64,000 bases of DNA from Streptomyces sp. CNH099 (lineage in GTDB: Bacteria > Actinomycetota > Actinomycetes > Streptomycetales > Streptomycetaceae). The translations under genes and the position numbers were made by a program. The notes beneath the pieces are model-generated. The model saw nothing but the letters and a program-made list of their open reading frames with translations. It was not told where the DNA came from and searched no databases. The stretch covers positions 248,001-312,000 of the forward strand of contig KI911459.1 of NCBI GenBank assembly GCA_000514715.1, written 5' to 3'. Positions 24,266 to 32,228 of the stretch are shown here, in pieces (positions within the stretch are counted from its first letter, which is position 1; each line of letters starts with the position of its first letter).

Positions 24266-25210
24266 TCACCATCGGGCGCGCAGCACGCCGTCGCTGTCCG
24301 GCCGGACGGCGCAGAGCAGCGGGCGGTGTTCGTCGAGGGGCAGCGCGCGGGCCGCTCGGGCATCGGCCACTTGGGTGGCGAGCCCCCGGTGCTCCGTGGC
24401 ATCGACGATCGCATGGCTGATCGTTCCGTCCTGCGCCTCCCAGACGATCTCCACGGATCCCTCGTCGGGCAGCGCGGCGAGGACCGCTCCGACGTCCGGG
24501 GTCAGGTCGGGCCAGACGGTCAGCAGGGCGCGCGGGCCGAGACCGGCGCGTACTGTGTCGAGGTTCTCCGGCGTGAGCCGATGCCGGCGTGCGGCGTTGC
24601 GGACGTGGGTCTCTTCGAGGAGCAACGTCTGCTGTGAGGCGAGCGCAGTGCGCACGCGCGTCCAGAAGTTCTCGTCGGCCGGCTCCGTCACTTCCGCTTC
24701 GTCGGCCTCAGCCGCACAGGGCGAGGCCGTCAGCGCCTCCGGGAAGAGGCCGAGTTCCCGTGTACGGACCACGGCGTCCGCGCAGGGCCGGTCGCTGCCC
24801 ACGTACACGTACTGGTCCCACCCGACGTGCACGGTGAACGCATCCCCCACCTCGAGCCGGCACCAGGCGCCCTGGTCGCGGAGCATGGCCCGGACCAGTT
24901 CCAGGGCGACCGCGAGGGAGACCCCGGCCCCGTCGTGGTAGCCGCTGAGGTCGGGTGGGAAGAGCCCGGCGAGGCCGTGCCCCGCAACCGGCGGCTCCAC
25001 ACCGAAGTGGACGAAGCCGGTGACCGCAGGTTCGCGGATCTCCAGCCGGTCGACGGCTGAGGCCTCTGCGAACGCGGCGATCGCCTCCAGGTACGCCGCT
25101 TCGACAGGTCCGTGGTCGCTGACCGTGTCCTGGGCGCCGGTGTAGTGGCCGTGCTCATCGCGGTCGGCGGGGTCGTATTTGGTGATCCGGTGGACGAAGG
25201 ACGGCGGCAC
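24266..25210 (-). CDS. Conserved actinomycete protein of unknown function
   Basis: The 314-aa sequence starts VPPSFVHRITKYDPADRDEHG, contains GAQDTVSDHGPVEAAYLEAIAAFA and VHFGVEPPVAGHGLAGLFP in the N-terminal half, then AFTVHVGWDQYVYVGSDRPC and, in the C-terminal half, FWTRVRTALASQQTLLLEE. I recall Streptomyces homologues with the N-terminal VHRITKYDPADRDE block, sometimes labelled RNA-binding protein; I see no recognised RNA-binding motif. It is soluble and acidic. The start is GTG 25210, with GGAG five bases upstream on the reverse strand; longer starts add a Pro-rich unconserved stretch. Convergent with the GMC gene (23 bp apart). Confidence 0.68.
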   Translation of the reverse strand: MPPSFVHRITKYDPADRDEHGHYTGAQDTVSDHGPVEAAYLEAIAAFAEASAVDRLEIREPAVTGFVHFGVEPPVAGHGLAGLFPPDLSGYHDGAGVSLAVALELVRAMLRDQGAWCRLEVGDAFTVHVGWDQYVYVGSDRPCADAVVRTRELGLFPEALTASPCAAEADEAEVTEPADENFWTRVRTALASQQTLLLEETHVRNAARRHRLTPENLDTVRAGLGPRALLTVWPDLTPDVGAVLAALPDEGSVEIVWEAQDGTISHAIVDATEHRGLATQVADARAARALPLDEHRPLLCAVRPDSDGVLRARW

Positions 25211-25421
25211 GCTGCTCCATGGACGGGCGGAAGGGGGGACCAACGTGGTTTCCGGTCCCGATTCCGCGGTCGGGGGGTGTGCGGTCCACATCGTAGGGTC
25301 CGGGGTCCGGGGCCGATCCCCGGTCGGCTCGGCAAGGCGACCCACTCAGCACGTTCACGAAGGCGGCTGAAGAGGCCGAGGAGACCATGTGAGTCAGCCC
25401 GGCCGGGCCCTGCCCTGCGGT

Positions 25422-25433
25422 CATGCGGAATGC
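25422..25433 (+). promoter_or_regulatory. ARG-box-like motif upstream of argC
   Basis: CATGCGGAATGC matches CATACGGAGTGC upstream of argG (35758-35769) at 10 of 12 positions. A further TGCATA element overlaps the argC -35 box. Since argR lies in this operon, ArgR control is expected; exact operator limits are inferred. Confidence 0.5.
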
Positions 25434-25459
25434 ACACCCGCGATGGGCCCGAATCTTCT

Positions 25460-25488
25460 TTGCATAGCTCTGTTGAGTTCCGTATAGT
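25460..25488 (+). promoter_or_regulatory. argC promoter
   Basis: -35 TTGCAT (25460-25465) and -10 TATAGT (25483-25488) are separated by exactly 17 bp. The -10 lies 24 bp before the ATG at 25513, giving a very short leader. The -35 overlaps TGCATA, an ARG-box-like half site. Confidence 0.75.
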
Positions 25489-25512
25489 CATGCCGTGAGC
25501 GAGGAGGAGCGG

Positions 25513-26541
25513 ATGACCGTGCGGGTGGCAGTGGCCGGGGCGAGCGGGTATGCGGGCGGGGAACTGCTGCGGCTGCTGCTGGCGCATCCCGGGGTCGAGA
25601 TCGGGGTGCTCACCGCCCACGCCAACGCCGGCCGGCTCCTCGGCGACATACAGCCGCACCTCGCGCCGCTCGCCGGCCGGGAGCTGGCCGAGACGACGCC
25701 CGCCGCGCTCGCCGGGCACGACGTGGTGTTCCTCGCGCTGCCGCACGGGCAGTCCGCCGCCGTCGCCGCGGCCCTCGGCGACGACGTGCTCGTCGTCGAC
25801 TGCGGCGCCGACCACCGGCTCGCCGACGCCGCCGAATGGGAGCGGTTCTACGGCACACCGCACGCCGGCACCTGGCCCTACGGGCTCCCCGAGCTGCCCG
25901 GGCACCGCGACGCGCTCCTCGGGGTCCGGCGCGTCGCGGTGCCCGGGTGCTATCCGACCGCCGTGTCCCTCGGCCTGTTCCCGGCCTTCGCCGGCGGGCT
26001 CGCCGAGCCGGAGGCCGTCGTCGTCGCCGCCTCCGGCACCTCCGGCGCCGGCAAGGCGCTCAAGCCGCACCTGCTGGGCAGCGAGGTGATGGGCTCCATG
26101 AGCCCGTACGGCGTCGGCGGCGGGCACCGGCACACGCCGGAGATGAGCCAGAACCTCAGCGCCGTGGCGGGGGAGCGGGTCACCGTCTCCTTCACCCCGA
26201 CCCTCGCCCCCATGCCCCGCGGCATCCTCGCCACCAGCACGGCGCGCGCCCGGCCCGGCACGACCGCGGACGCGGTGCGCGCCGCGTACGAGAAGGCGTA
26301 CCAGGGCGAGCCGTTCGTCCGGCTGCTGCCGCCCGGCCAGTGGCCCGCCACCGGCGCGGTCACCGGCGCCAACACCGCGCTGCTGCAGGTCGCGTACGAC
26401 GAGCGCGCCCAGCGCATCGTCGCGGTCAGCGCCATCGACAACCTCACCAAGGGCACCGCCGGCGGCGCGGTGCAGAGCATGAACATCGCCCTCGGCCTCC
26501 CTGAGGAGCTGGGGCTCTCTCTGACGGGAGTGGCACCGTGA
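25513..26541 (+). CDS. argC: N-acetyl-gamma-glutamyl-phosphate reductase
   Basis: ArgC reduces N-acetylglutamyl phosphate to the semialdehyde with NADPH, third step of arginine synthesis. The 342-aa protein has the NADP-binding N terminus VAVAGASGYAGGELLRLLLAHP, the catalytic Cys146 in VAVPGCYPTAVSLGL, SGTSGAGK and a C-terminal IDNLTKGTAGGAVQSMNIALG. ATG 25513 follows GAGGAGGAG (25501-25509), better than the GTG at 25495. First gene of argCJBDR, with its own promoter and ARG-box-like sites. The argJ start follows 85 bp later. Confidence 0.97.
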   Translation: MTVRVAVAGASGYAGGELLRLLLAHPGVEIGVLTAHANAGRLLGDIQPHLAPLAGRELAETTPAALAGHDVVFLALPHGQSAAVAAALGDDVLVVDCGADHRLADAAEWERFYGTPHAGTWPYGLPELPGHRDALLGVRRVAVPGCYPTAVSLGLFPAFAGGLAEPEAVVVAASGTSGAGKALKPHLLGSEVMGSMSPYGVGGGHRHTPEMSQNLSAVAGERVTVSFTPTLAPMPRGILATSTARARPGTTADAVRAAYEKAYQGEPFVRLLPPGQWPATGAVTGANTALLQVAYDERAQRIVAVSAIDNLTKGTAGGAVQSMNIALGLPEELGLSLTGVAP

Positions 26542-26626
26542 GCGTCGCACGCGCGGCTGCCCGGCCGGGCCCGAACGGCGGACCGCGCTTTCGCCGCGCG
26601 GGCGGAGAAGCGAACGAGGAGACACA

Positions 26627-27811
26627 GTGAGCGTCACGGCAGCGAAAGGGTTCACGGCGGCGGGCATCGCCGCCGGGATCAAGGAGAACGGCAACCCGGA
26701 CCTGGCCCTCGTGGTCAACGAGGGGCCGCGACGCGCCGCCGCCGGCGTCTTCACCGCCAACCGCGTCAAGGCCGCCCCGGTCGTCTGGTCCGAGCAGGTG
26801 CTCAAGGGCGGTGAGGTGTCGGCCGTCGTCCTGAACTCCGGCGGCGCCAACGCCTGCACCGGGCCCCGCGGCTTCCAGGACGCCCACGCCACCGCCGAGC
26901 GCGTCGCCGAGGTGCTCGGGCACAGCGCCGCGGAGGTCGCGGTCGCGTCCACCGGGCTGATCGGCACGCTGCTGCCGATGGACAAGCTGCTGCCGGGCGT
27001 CGGGCGGGCCGCGGCCGAGCTGTCCGCGCACGGCGGCGAGAAGGCCGCCATCGCGATCAAGACCACGGACACCGTGCACAAGACCGCGGTGGTCACCGGC
27101 GGGACAGCCGGGACAGCCGACGCGGACGGCGGCGCGGCGTGGACCCTCGGCGGCATGGCCAAGGGCGCCGGCATGCTCGCGCCGGGCCTGGCCACCATGC
27201 TCGTCGTCCTCACCACCGACGCCGACGTACCCGCCGCCGAGCTGGACGCCGCGCTGCGCGCCGCGACCCGTACGACCTTCGACCGCGTCGACTCCGACGG
27301 CGCCATGTCCACCAACGACACCGTGCTGCTGCTGGCCTCCGGCGCGTCCGGGGTCCGGCCGGAGCCGGCGGAGTTCGCCGAGGCGGTACGGGCCGTCTGC
27401 GACGACCTCGGGCGGCAGCTCGTCGCCGACGCCGAGGGCGCGAGCAAGGAGATCAAGGTCGAGGTGGTCAACGCCGCCGGCGAGGACGACGCGGTGGAGG
27501 TGGGCCGCTCCATCGCCCGCAACAACCTCCTCAAGTGCGCCATCCACGGCGAGGACCCCAACTGGGGCCGCGTGCTCGCCGCGATCGGCACCACGTCCGC
27601 CGCCTTCGAGCCGGACCGGCTGAACGTCGCGATCAACGGCGTGTGGGTGTGCAAGAACGGCTCGTTCGGCGAGGACCGCGACCTGGTCGACATGCGCTAC
27701 CGCCAGGTCCACATCGTGGCGGACCTGGCGGCGGGCGAGGCCGGCGCGGTCGTCTGGACCAACGACCTGACGGCCGACTACGTCCACGAGAACAGCGCGT
27801 ACAGCTCGTGA
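26627..27811 (+). CDS. argJ: Bifunctional ornithine acetyltransferase / N-acetylglutamate synthase
   Basis: ArgJ transfers the acetyl group from N-acetylornithine to glutamate, closing the cyclic arginine pathway. The 394-aa precursor starts MSVTAAKGFTAAGIAAGIKENG. Autocleavage occurs before Thr190 in KGAGMLAPGLATMLV, giving alpha and beta chains with Thr as nucleophile. The C-terminal part has FDRVDSDGAMSTNDTV, GRSIARNNLLKCAIHGEDPNWGR and ends in VHENSAYSS. GTG 26627 follows GAGGAGA. Its stop overlaps the argB start (GTGA). Confidence 0.97.
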   Translation: MSVTAAKGFTAAGIAAGIKENGNPDLALVVNEGPRRAAAGVFTANRVKAAPVVWSEQVLKGGEVSAVVLNSGGANACTGPRGFQDAHATAERVAEVLGHSAAEVAVASTGLIGTLLPMDKLLPGVGRAAAELSAHGGEKAAIAIKTTDTVHKTAVVTGGTAGTADADGGAAWTLGGMAKGAGMLAPGLATMLVVLTTDADVPAAELDAALRAATRTTFDRVDSDGAMSTNDTVLLLASGASGVRPEPAEFAEAVRAVCDDLGRQLVADAEGASKEIKVEVVNAAGEDDAVEVGRSIARNNLLKCAIHGEDPNWGRVLAAIGTTSAAFEPDRLNVAINGVWVCKNGSFGEDRDLVDMRYRQVHIVADLAAGEAGAVVWTNDLTADYVHENSAYSS

Positions 27812-28758
27812 CCGCCACCCCCGCGACCTCCGCGGCCCCGACCGCCCCCACCCGCAAGCACACCGCCCTGCCCAAGGCGCAGATCCTCATCGAGGCGCTG
27901 CCGTGGCTGACCCGCCACCACGGCAAGGTCGTCGTGGTCAAGTTCGGCGGCAACGCCATGGTCGACGAGGACCTGAAACGCGCCTTCGCCCAGGACGTCG
28001 TCTTCCTCCGGCACGCCGGGCTCCGGCCCGTCGTCGTGCACGGCGGCGGCCCGCAGATCAGCGCGCAGCTCGACCGGCACGGCCTGGCCAGCGAGTTCCG
28101 CGCCGGGCTGCGGGTGACGACGCCGGAGGCGATGGGCGTCGTACGGATGGTGCTCGCCGGGCAGGTGCAGCGCGAGCTGGTCGGGCTGCTCAACGAGCAC
28201 GGCCCCTTCGCCGTCGGCCTGACCGGCGAGGACGCGCACACCATCACCGCCACCCGGCACCGCCCGCTGGTCGACGGCGAGCCGGTCGACATCGGCCGCG
28301 TCGGCGAGGTCGCCGCCATCGACACCGGCGCGATCGCGGCGCTGCTCGCCGACGGCCGCATCCCGGTCGTCTCGTCGGTCGCCCGTTCCGCCGACGAGGC
28401 CGACGCGGCCGGCGAGGTCTTCAACGTCAACGCCGACACCGCCGCCGCCGCGCTGGCCGCCGCGCTCGGCGCGGAGACCCTGATGGTCCTCACCGACGTC
28501 GAGGGGCTGTACGAGAACTGGCCGGACAGCGACGAGGTCATCAGCCGGCTGACCGCCGGCGAGCTGGAGCGGCTGCTGCCCGAGCTGGCCAGCGGCATGG
28601 TTCCGAAGATGGAGGGCTGCCTGTACGCGGTGCGCCACGGCGTGCACACCGCGCGCGTCATCGACGGCCGGGTGCCGCACTCCATCCTGCTGGAGATCTT
28701 CACGGACGAGGGCATCGGCACGATGGTCGTGCCGGATGCGGAAGGGCCTGCGACATGA
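27808..28758 (+). CDS. argB: Acetylglutamate kinase
   Basis: ArgB phosphorylates N-acetylglutamate; it is the usual arginine-feedback control point. The 316-aa protein shows amino-acid-kinase motifs: VVVKFGGNAM, VVVHGGGPQISAQLDRHGL, GEVFNVNADTAAAALAAALGAE and VPKMEGCLYAVRHGV. The N-terminal extension (about 25 residues before KAQILIEAL) resembles the helix that makes hexameric, arginine-sensitive kinases. GTG 27808 overlaps the argJ stop by four bases and its own stop overlaps the argD ATG by four bases, so translation is coupled across argJ-argB-argD. Confidence 0.97.
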   Translation: MTATPATSAAPTAPTRKHTALPKAQILIEALPWLTRHHGKVVVVKFGGNAMVDEDLKRAFAQDVVFLRHAGLRPVVVHGGGPQISAQLDRHGLASEFRAGLRVTTPEAMGVVRMVLAGQVQRELVGLLNEHGPFAVGLTGEDAHTITATRHRPLVDGEPVDIGRVGEVAAIDTGAIAALLADGRIPVVSSVARSADEADAAGEVFNVNADTAAAALAAALGAETLMVLTDVEGLYENWPDSDEVISRLTAGELERLLPELASGMVPKMEGCLYAVRHGVHTARVIDGRVPHSILLEIFTDEGIGTMVVPDAEGPAT

Positions 28759-29990
28759 GCGGCGACACGAGCGGCACGGGCGGCACGGGCGGCAACGCGG
28801 AGCTGACGGAGCGCTGGCAGGGCGCGCTGATGGACAACTACGGCACCCCCCGCCTGCCGCTGGTCCGCGGCGCGGGCGCGAAGCTGTGGGACGCCGACGG
28901 CAACGAGTACCTGGACTTCGTCGGCGGCATCGCCGTCAACTCGCTCGGCACCGCCCACCCGGCGGTCGTCGAGGCGGTCTCGGCGCAGATCGCCACGCTC
29001 GGCCACGTCTCCAACCTCTTCGTCGCCGAGCCCCCGGTGGCGCTCGCCGAGCGGCTGCTCGAACTCGCCGGCCGGCCGGGGCGGGTGTACTTCTCCAACT
29101 CCGGCACGGAGGCGGTCGAGGCCGCGTTCAAGGTCGGCCGGCTGACGGGCCGTACGCACATGGTGGGCACCGAGGGCGGCTTCCACGGCCGCACCATGGG
29201 CGCCCTGGCGCTCACCGGGCAGCCCGGCAAGCAGGCGGGCTTCGGGCCGCTGCCGGGCGAGGTCACGCACGTGCCGTACGGGGACGCGGACGCGCTGCGC
29301 GCCGCGGTCACCGAGGACACCGCGCTGGTGATCGTCGAGCCGGTGCAGGGCGAGAACGGCGTGGTCGTGCCGCCGGAGGGCTACCTGGCCGCCGCCCGCG
29401 AGATCACCCGGGCCGCCGGCGCGCTGCTCGTCCTCGACGAGGTGCAGACGGGCATCGGGCGTACGGGCCACTGGTTCGCCGCGCAGGCGCAGGGCGTGGA
29501 GGCGGACGTCGTCACCCTCGCCAAGGGCCTCGGCGGCGGGCTGCCGATCGGCGCCACGCTGGCCTTCGGGCCGGCCGCCGGCCTGCTCACCCCCGGCCGG
29601 CACGGCTCCACCTTCGGCGGCAACCCGGTGGCCTGCGCCGCCGCGCTCGCGGTGCTGGACGTGATCGAGTCCGAGGGGCTGCTGGAGCGGGTCAAGGGCG
29701 TGGGGGAGCGGCTGCGGGACGGAATCTGGCGGCTGGGGCACCCGCTTGTCGACCATGTACGGGGCGCGGGGCTGCTGCTCGGTATGGTGCTCACCGAGGC
29801 CGTCGCACCCCGGGTGCAACAGGCGGCCCAGGCTGCGGGATTCCTGGTCAACGCGGTGGCGCCGGACGTGATCCGGCTCGCCCCGCCGCTGGTCGTCGGC
29901 GAGGCGGAGGCGGACGCCCTGCTCGCCGCGCTGCCCGCCGTGCTCGACGCGGCGGATCCCGCCGCGCAGCCCCGACGAGCCGGAGAGTGA
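28755..29990 (+). CDS. argD: Acetylornithine aminotransferase
   Basis: This PLP enzyme converts N-acetylglutamate semialdehyde to N-acetylornithine. The 411-aa class III aminotransferase shows YLDFVGGIAVNSLGTAHPAVVEA, VYFSNSGTEAVEAAFKVGR, GGFHGRTMGALALTG, EPVQGENGVV, LLVLDEVQTGIGRTG and the Schiff-base lysine in TLAKGLGGGLPIGA. The first 14 residues are a Gly/Thr/Ser-rich tail. ATG 28755 overlaps argB by ATGA. argR begins 2 bp after its stop. Confidence 0.97.
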   Translation: MSGDTSGTGGTGGNAELTERWQGALMDNYGTPRLPLVRGAGAKLWDADGNEYLDFVGGIAVNSLGTAHPAVVEAVSAQIATLGHVSNLFVAEPPVALAERLLELAGRPGRVYFSNSGTEAVEAAFKVGRLTGRTHMVGTEGGFHGRTMGALALTGQPGKQAGFGPLPGEVTHVPYGDADALRAAVTEDTALVIVEPVQGENGVVVPPEGYLAAAREITRAAGALLVLDEVQTGIGRTGHWFAAQAQGVEADVVTLAKGLGGGLPIGATLAFGPAAGLLTPGRHGSTFGGNPVACAAALAVLDVIESEGLLERVKGVGERLRDGIWRLGHPLVDHVRGAGLLLGMVLTEAVAPRVQQAAQAAGFLVNAVAPDVIRLAPPLVVGEAEADALLAALPAVLDAADPAAQPRRAGE

Positions 29991-29991
29991 C

Positions 29992-30522
29992 GTGACGATG
30001 TCCGAGGAGCACAACGGTCCCGCCGTGCCGCACACGCGCACGGCACGCCACCGGAGGATCGTGGACATCCTGAACCGGCAGCCGGTCCGCTCGCAGAGCC
30101 AGCTCGCGAGGCTCCTCGCCGACGACGGCCTGACGGTGACGCAGGCGACGCTCTCGCGCGACCTCGACGAGCTGGGGGCGGTCAAGATCCGCAACACCGG
30201 CGGCGAGCTGATCTACGCCGTGCCCTCCGAGGGCGGCTTCCGCACCCCGCAGGTGCCGCTGGGGGAGTCGGCCAAGGAGGAGCGGATGGCGCGCCTGGCC
30301 GGGGAACTGCTCATCTCCGCCGAGGCGTCGGCGAACATCGTCGTGCTCCGCACCCCGCCCGGTGCGGCGCAGTTCCTCGCGTCCGCGATCGACGCGGCGG
30401 AGCTGAACGCGATCCTCGGCACGATCGCGGGCGACGACACCCTGATGGTGATCAGCCGCGACCCGTCCGGCGGGCGCTCGCTCGCCGACCACCTGCTGAA
30501 GCTGGCCGAACGCGAACGCTGA
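29992..30522 (+). CDS. argR: Arginine repressor ArgR
   Basis: ArgR is the arginine-responsive hexameric repressor of arg genes. The 176-aa protein has an N-terminal winged helix (about 18-85: RHRRIVDILNRQPVRSQSQLA, TQATLSRDLDELGAVKIR) and a C-terminal oligomerisation/arginine domain with TPPGAAQFLASAIDAAEL and LGTIAGDDTLMVI (the GDDT motif contacts arginine). Either GTG 29992 or ATG 29998 could start it; SD GGAGAG (29982-29987) is 4 or 10 bases away, so ATG 29998 is also reasonable. It is the last gene of the operon it likely represses, and is followed by a hairpin. Confidence 0.96.
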   Translation: MTMSEEHNGPAVPHTRTARHRRIVDILNRQPVRSQSQLARLLADDGLTVTQATLSRDLDELGAVKIRNTGGELIYAVPSEGGFRTPQVPLGESAKEERMARLAGELLISAEASANIVVLRTPPGAAQFLASAIDAAELNAILGTIAGDDTLMVISRDPSGGRSLADHLLKLAERER

Positions 30523-30543
30523 CCGCGCGCCCCCGCACCCCGG

Positions 30544-30579
30544 CCGCCCCGGCTGTGTTCCGCACGGGGGCCGGGGCGG
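30544..30579 (+). terminator. Hairpin after argR
   Basis: A 10-bp GC stem (30544-30553 with 30570-30579, arm CCGCCCCGGC) with a 16-base loop, starting 22 bp after the argR stop. Ends the argCJBDR transcript. Confidence 0.65.
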
Positions 30580-30622
30580 GGTGGTGGCGGGGAACAGCCT
30601 CCGGCGCACCGGCTCCGTGCCG

Positions 30623-30651
30623 TACACTCAAGAACCTGGACAGATGTCCAG
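30623..30651 (+). promoter_or_regulatory. SMR-TetR operon promoter and palindromic operator
   Basis: A -10 box TACACT (30623-30628) is followed 8 bp later by the perfect palindrome CTGGACAGATGTCCAG (30636-30651; 7-bp arms, 2-bp centre), which would cover the transcription start. No clear -35. The TetR encoded second in this operon is the obvious ligand-responsive repressor. Confidence 0.65.
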
Positions 30652-30683
30652 CTAGTTCGTGGCGACACGGGGAGAGGCGGACG

Positions 30684-31007
30684 ATGACCTACGTGCTGCT
30701 GATCGGCGCGATACTCAGCGAGGTGACGGCAACGGTCTCCCTGCGCCTGTCGGACGGCTTCTCCAAGATCGTCCCCTCCGTCGTCGTGGTCGTCGGCTAC
30801 CTCACGGCCTTCACGCTGCTGAGCATGGTCCTCAAGCGCGGCATGTCCATCGGCATCGCGTACGGCATCTGGGCCGCCGCCGGCGTCGCCCTGGTGGCGC
30901 TGGTCGGCGCGGCCTTCCTCGGCGACGGCCTGACCCGGGTGCAGGTCGCCGGGCTCGTGCTGGTGGCGGCGGGCGTGGTCGCGCTGGAGGTGGGCGGTGC
31001 GCACTGA
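30684..31007 (+). CDS. Small multidrug resistance (SMR) family transporter
   Basis: The 107-aa protein has four predicted membrane helices: VLLIGAILSEVTATVSLRL, VVVVVGYLTAFTLLSMVL, IAYGIWAAAGVALVALVGAA and VAGLVLVAAGVVALEVG. The essential Glu of SMR proteins is present at residue 13 (ILSEVTATVSLRLSDGF), as is the conserved AYGIWAA segment. It exports cationic drugs or guanidinium-like compounds by proton antiport as a dimer. ATG 30684 is preceded by GGGGAGAGG. Its stop lies inside the start of the TetR gene, so they form a coupled operon under a palindromic operator. Confidence 0.93.
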   Translation: MTYVLLIGAILSEVTATVSLRLSDGFSKIVPSVVVVVGYLTAFTLLSMVLKRGMSIGIAYGIWAAAGVALVALVGAAFLGDGLTRVQVAGLVLVAAGVVALEVGGAH

Positions 31008-31581
31008 CTCCCCCGCGGCCCCTCCCGCCGGCCCCGGCCCGGCCGACGGCCGGGTGCAGCGCGGGCGGGAGCGGCGGCGGCTGCTGCTCGCGGCCACCGT
31101 CCGCGTCGTCGGCCGCGGCGGCGTCGCCGCCGTGACCCACCGGGCGGTCGCCGCCGAGGCGGGCGTGCCCAAGTCGGTGGCCACGTACCACTTCCCGGCC
31201 GTCGCCGACCTGCTGGCCGCCGCGCTGGACGACAGCGTCGACGCCTACGCGGCCGCCCTCGCCCGCGCCCTGCCCGAGTCGTACGACACCGCCGAGCTGA
31301 GCCGGCAGCTCGCGGCGTATCTGGACGAGCACGGCGCCCGCTGCGCCGCGGAGTTCGACCTCTACCTCTACGCCGCCCGCCGCCCCGAGCTGCGCCCCGT
31401 CCTGGCCCGCTGGCACGCGCTGCTGGCGGAGATCGCCGGCCGGTTCACCGCCGACCCGGTCGCGGTCGCCGCGTTCTGCGCGGCGCTCGACGGGCTCATG
31501 CTGCAGGCGGTGCTGCGCGCCGAGCCGCTGACCGCCGCGGAGATCCAGCGGGTCGTCGACCACGTGCTGCACCGCCGCTGA
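30997..31581 (+). CDS. TetR-family repressor of the SMR operon
   Basis: The 194-aa protein has a basic N-terminal tail and a complete HTH (about 28-72: LLLAATVRVVGRGGVAAVTHRAV, then GVPKSVATYHFPAVADLLAA). The C-terminal ligand domain ends in VVDHVLHRR. GTG 30997 overlaps the SMR stop by 11 bases. The operon arrangement and the palindrome in the promoter indicate autoregulation and drug-responsive derepression of the transporter. Convergent with the next gene. Confidence 0.9.
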   Translation: MRTDSPAAPPAGPGPADGRVQRGRERRRLLLAATVRVVGRGGVAAVTHRAVAAEAGVPKSVATYHFPAVADLLAAALDDSVDAYAAALARALPESYDTAELSRQLAAYLDEHGARCAAEFDLYLYAARRPELRPVLARWHALLAEIAGRFTADPVAVAAFCAALDGLMLQAVLRAEPLTAAEIQRVVDHVLHRR

Positions 31582-31593
31582 GCCGCCCGGGCG

Positions 31594-32148
31594 TCAGCCG
31601 CCCGGCGCCTGCCGCCACTCGTGGCTCAGCAGCGACCAGACCTGGAGGTCGTGCCGCGTGCCGGCCATCTCGAACAGGCTGCGCAGCGTGCCCTCGTGGG
31701 TCATGCCCAGGCGCCGGGCGACCGCGATGCTCGCCTTGTTCGCCGGGTCGACCAGCCACTCGACGCGGGCCAGGCCGCGCACCCCCACCGCCCAGTCGAT
31801 CATCCGGCGGGACGCCGCCGTGACCAGCCCGCGGCCCTGCGCCTCGGGCGCCAACCAGGCGCCCAGCTCACAGGAGCCCTGCTCGGTGTCGAACAGCCGG
31901 TAGATCATGCCCCCGGCCAGCGCGCCGTCCAGCCGGATGGCGAAGATCCGGCCGGCGTCGCGGGCCTGCTTGTCGGCGTACACCTGCAGGAAGCGCTGGG
32001 CGCTCTCCTCGTCGGTGACGGTGTGCGCCCAGGGCAGCCACGGCTCCAGGTGCGCCCGGTTCCGGTCGGTGAACGCGGCCAGCTCCGCGGCCTGCCACGG
32101 CTCCATCGTGGTCAGCTCGGCGCCCTCGGCCAGGGGTGTGCTCAGCAT
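31594..32148 (-). CDS. RimJ/RimL-type N-acetyltransferase
   Basis: The 184-aa protein has the RimJ-like GNAT pattern: RNRAHLEPWLPWAHTV near residue 30, IFAIRLDGALAGGMIYRLF, CELGAWLAPEAQGRGLVTAASRRM (acetyl-CoA loop Q-G-R-G) and VDPANKASIAVARRLGMTHEG. It ends with VWSLLSHEWR. It may acetylate ribosomal-protein-like N termini or small amines. The reverse ATG at 32148 follows a GAGAGAGAC purine stretch. The gene is only 12 bp from the convergent TetR stop. It is in the same direction as the PNPOx-like gene, but 80 bp apart. Confidence 0.87.
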   Translation of the reverse strand: MLSTPLAEGAELTTMEPWQAAELAAFTDRNRAHLEPWLPWAHTVTDEESAQRFLQVYADKQARDAGRIFAIRLDGALAGGMIYRLFDTEQGSCELGAWLAPEAQGRGLVTAASRRMIDWAVGVRGLARVEWLVDPANKASIAVARRLGMTHEGTLRSLFEMAGTRHDLQVWSLLSHEWRQAPGG

Positions 32149-32228
32149 CGGTGCGTCTCTCTCCTCGCTCAGGCTTCTCGGTTGCGGGTCGACAGGTCGA
32201 TAGGTCGACAGGTTGACGGGACGACGGA

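Larger units (their letters stand above)
25211..25512. other. Intergenic region with promoters of the unknown gene and argC
   Basis: No gene is supported here. The left half holds GGGGTCC direct repeats around 25,298-25,312. The right half carries the ARG-box-like sequence CATGCGGAATGC (25422-25433) and the argC promoter. The divergent arrangement implies two promoters. Confidence 0.6.
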
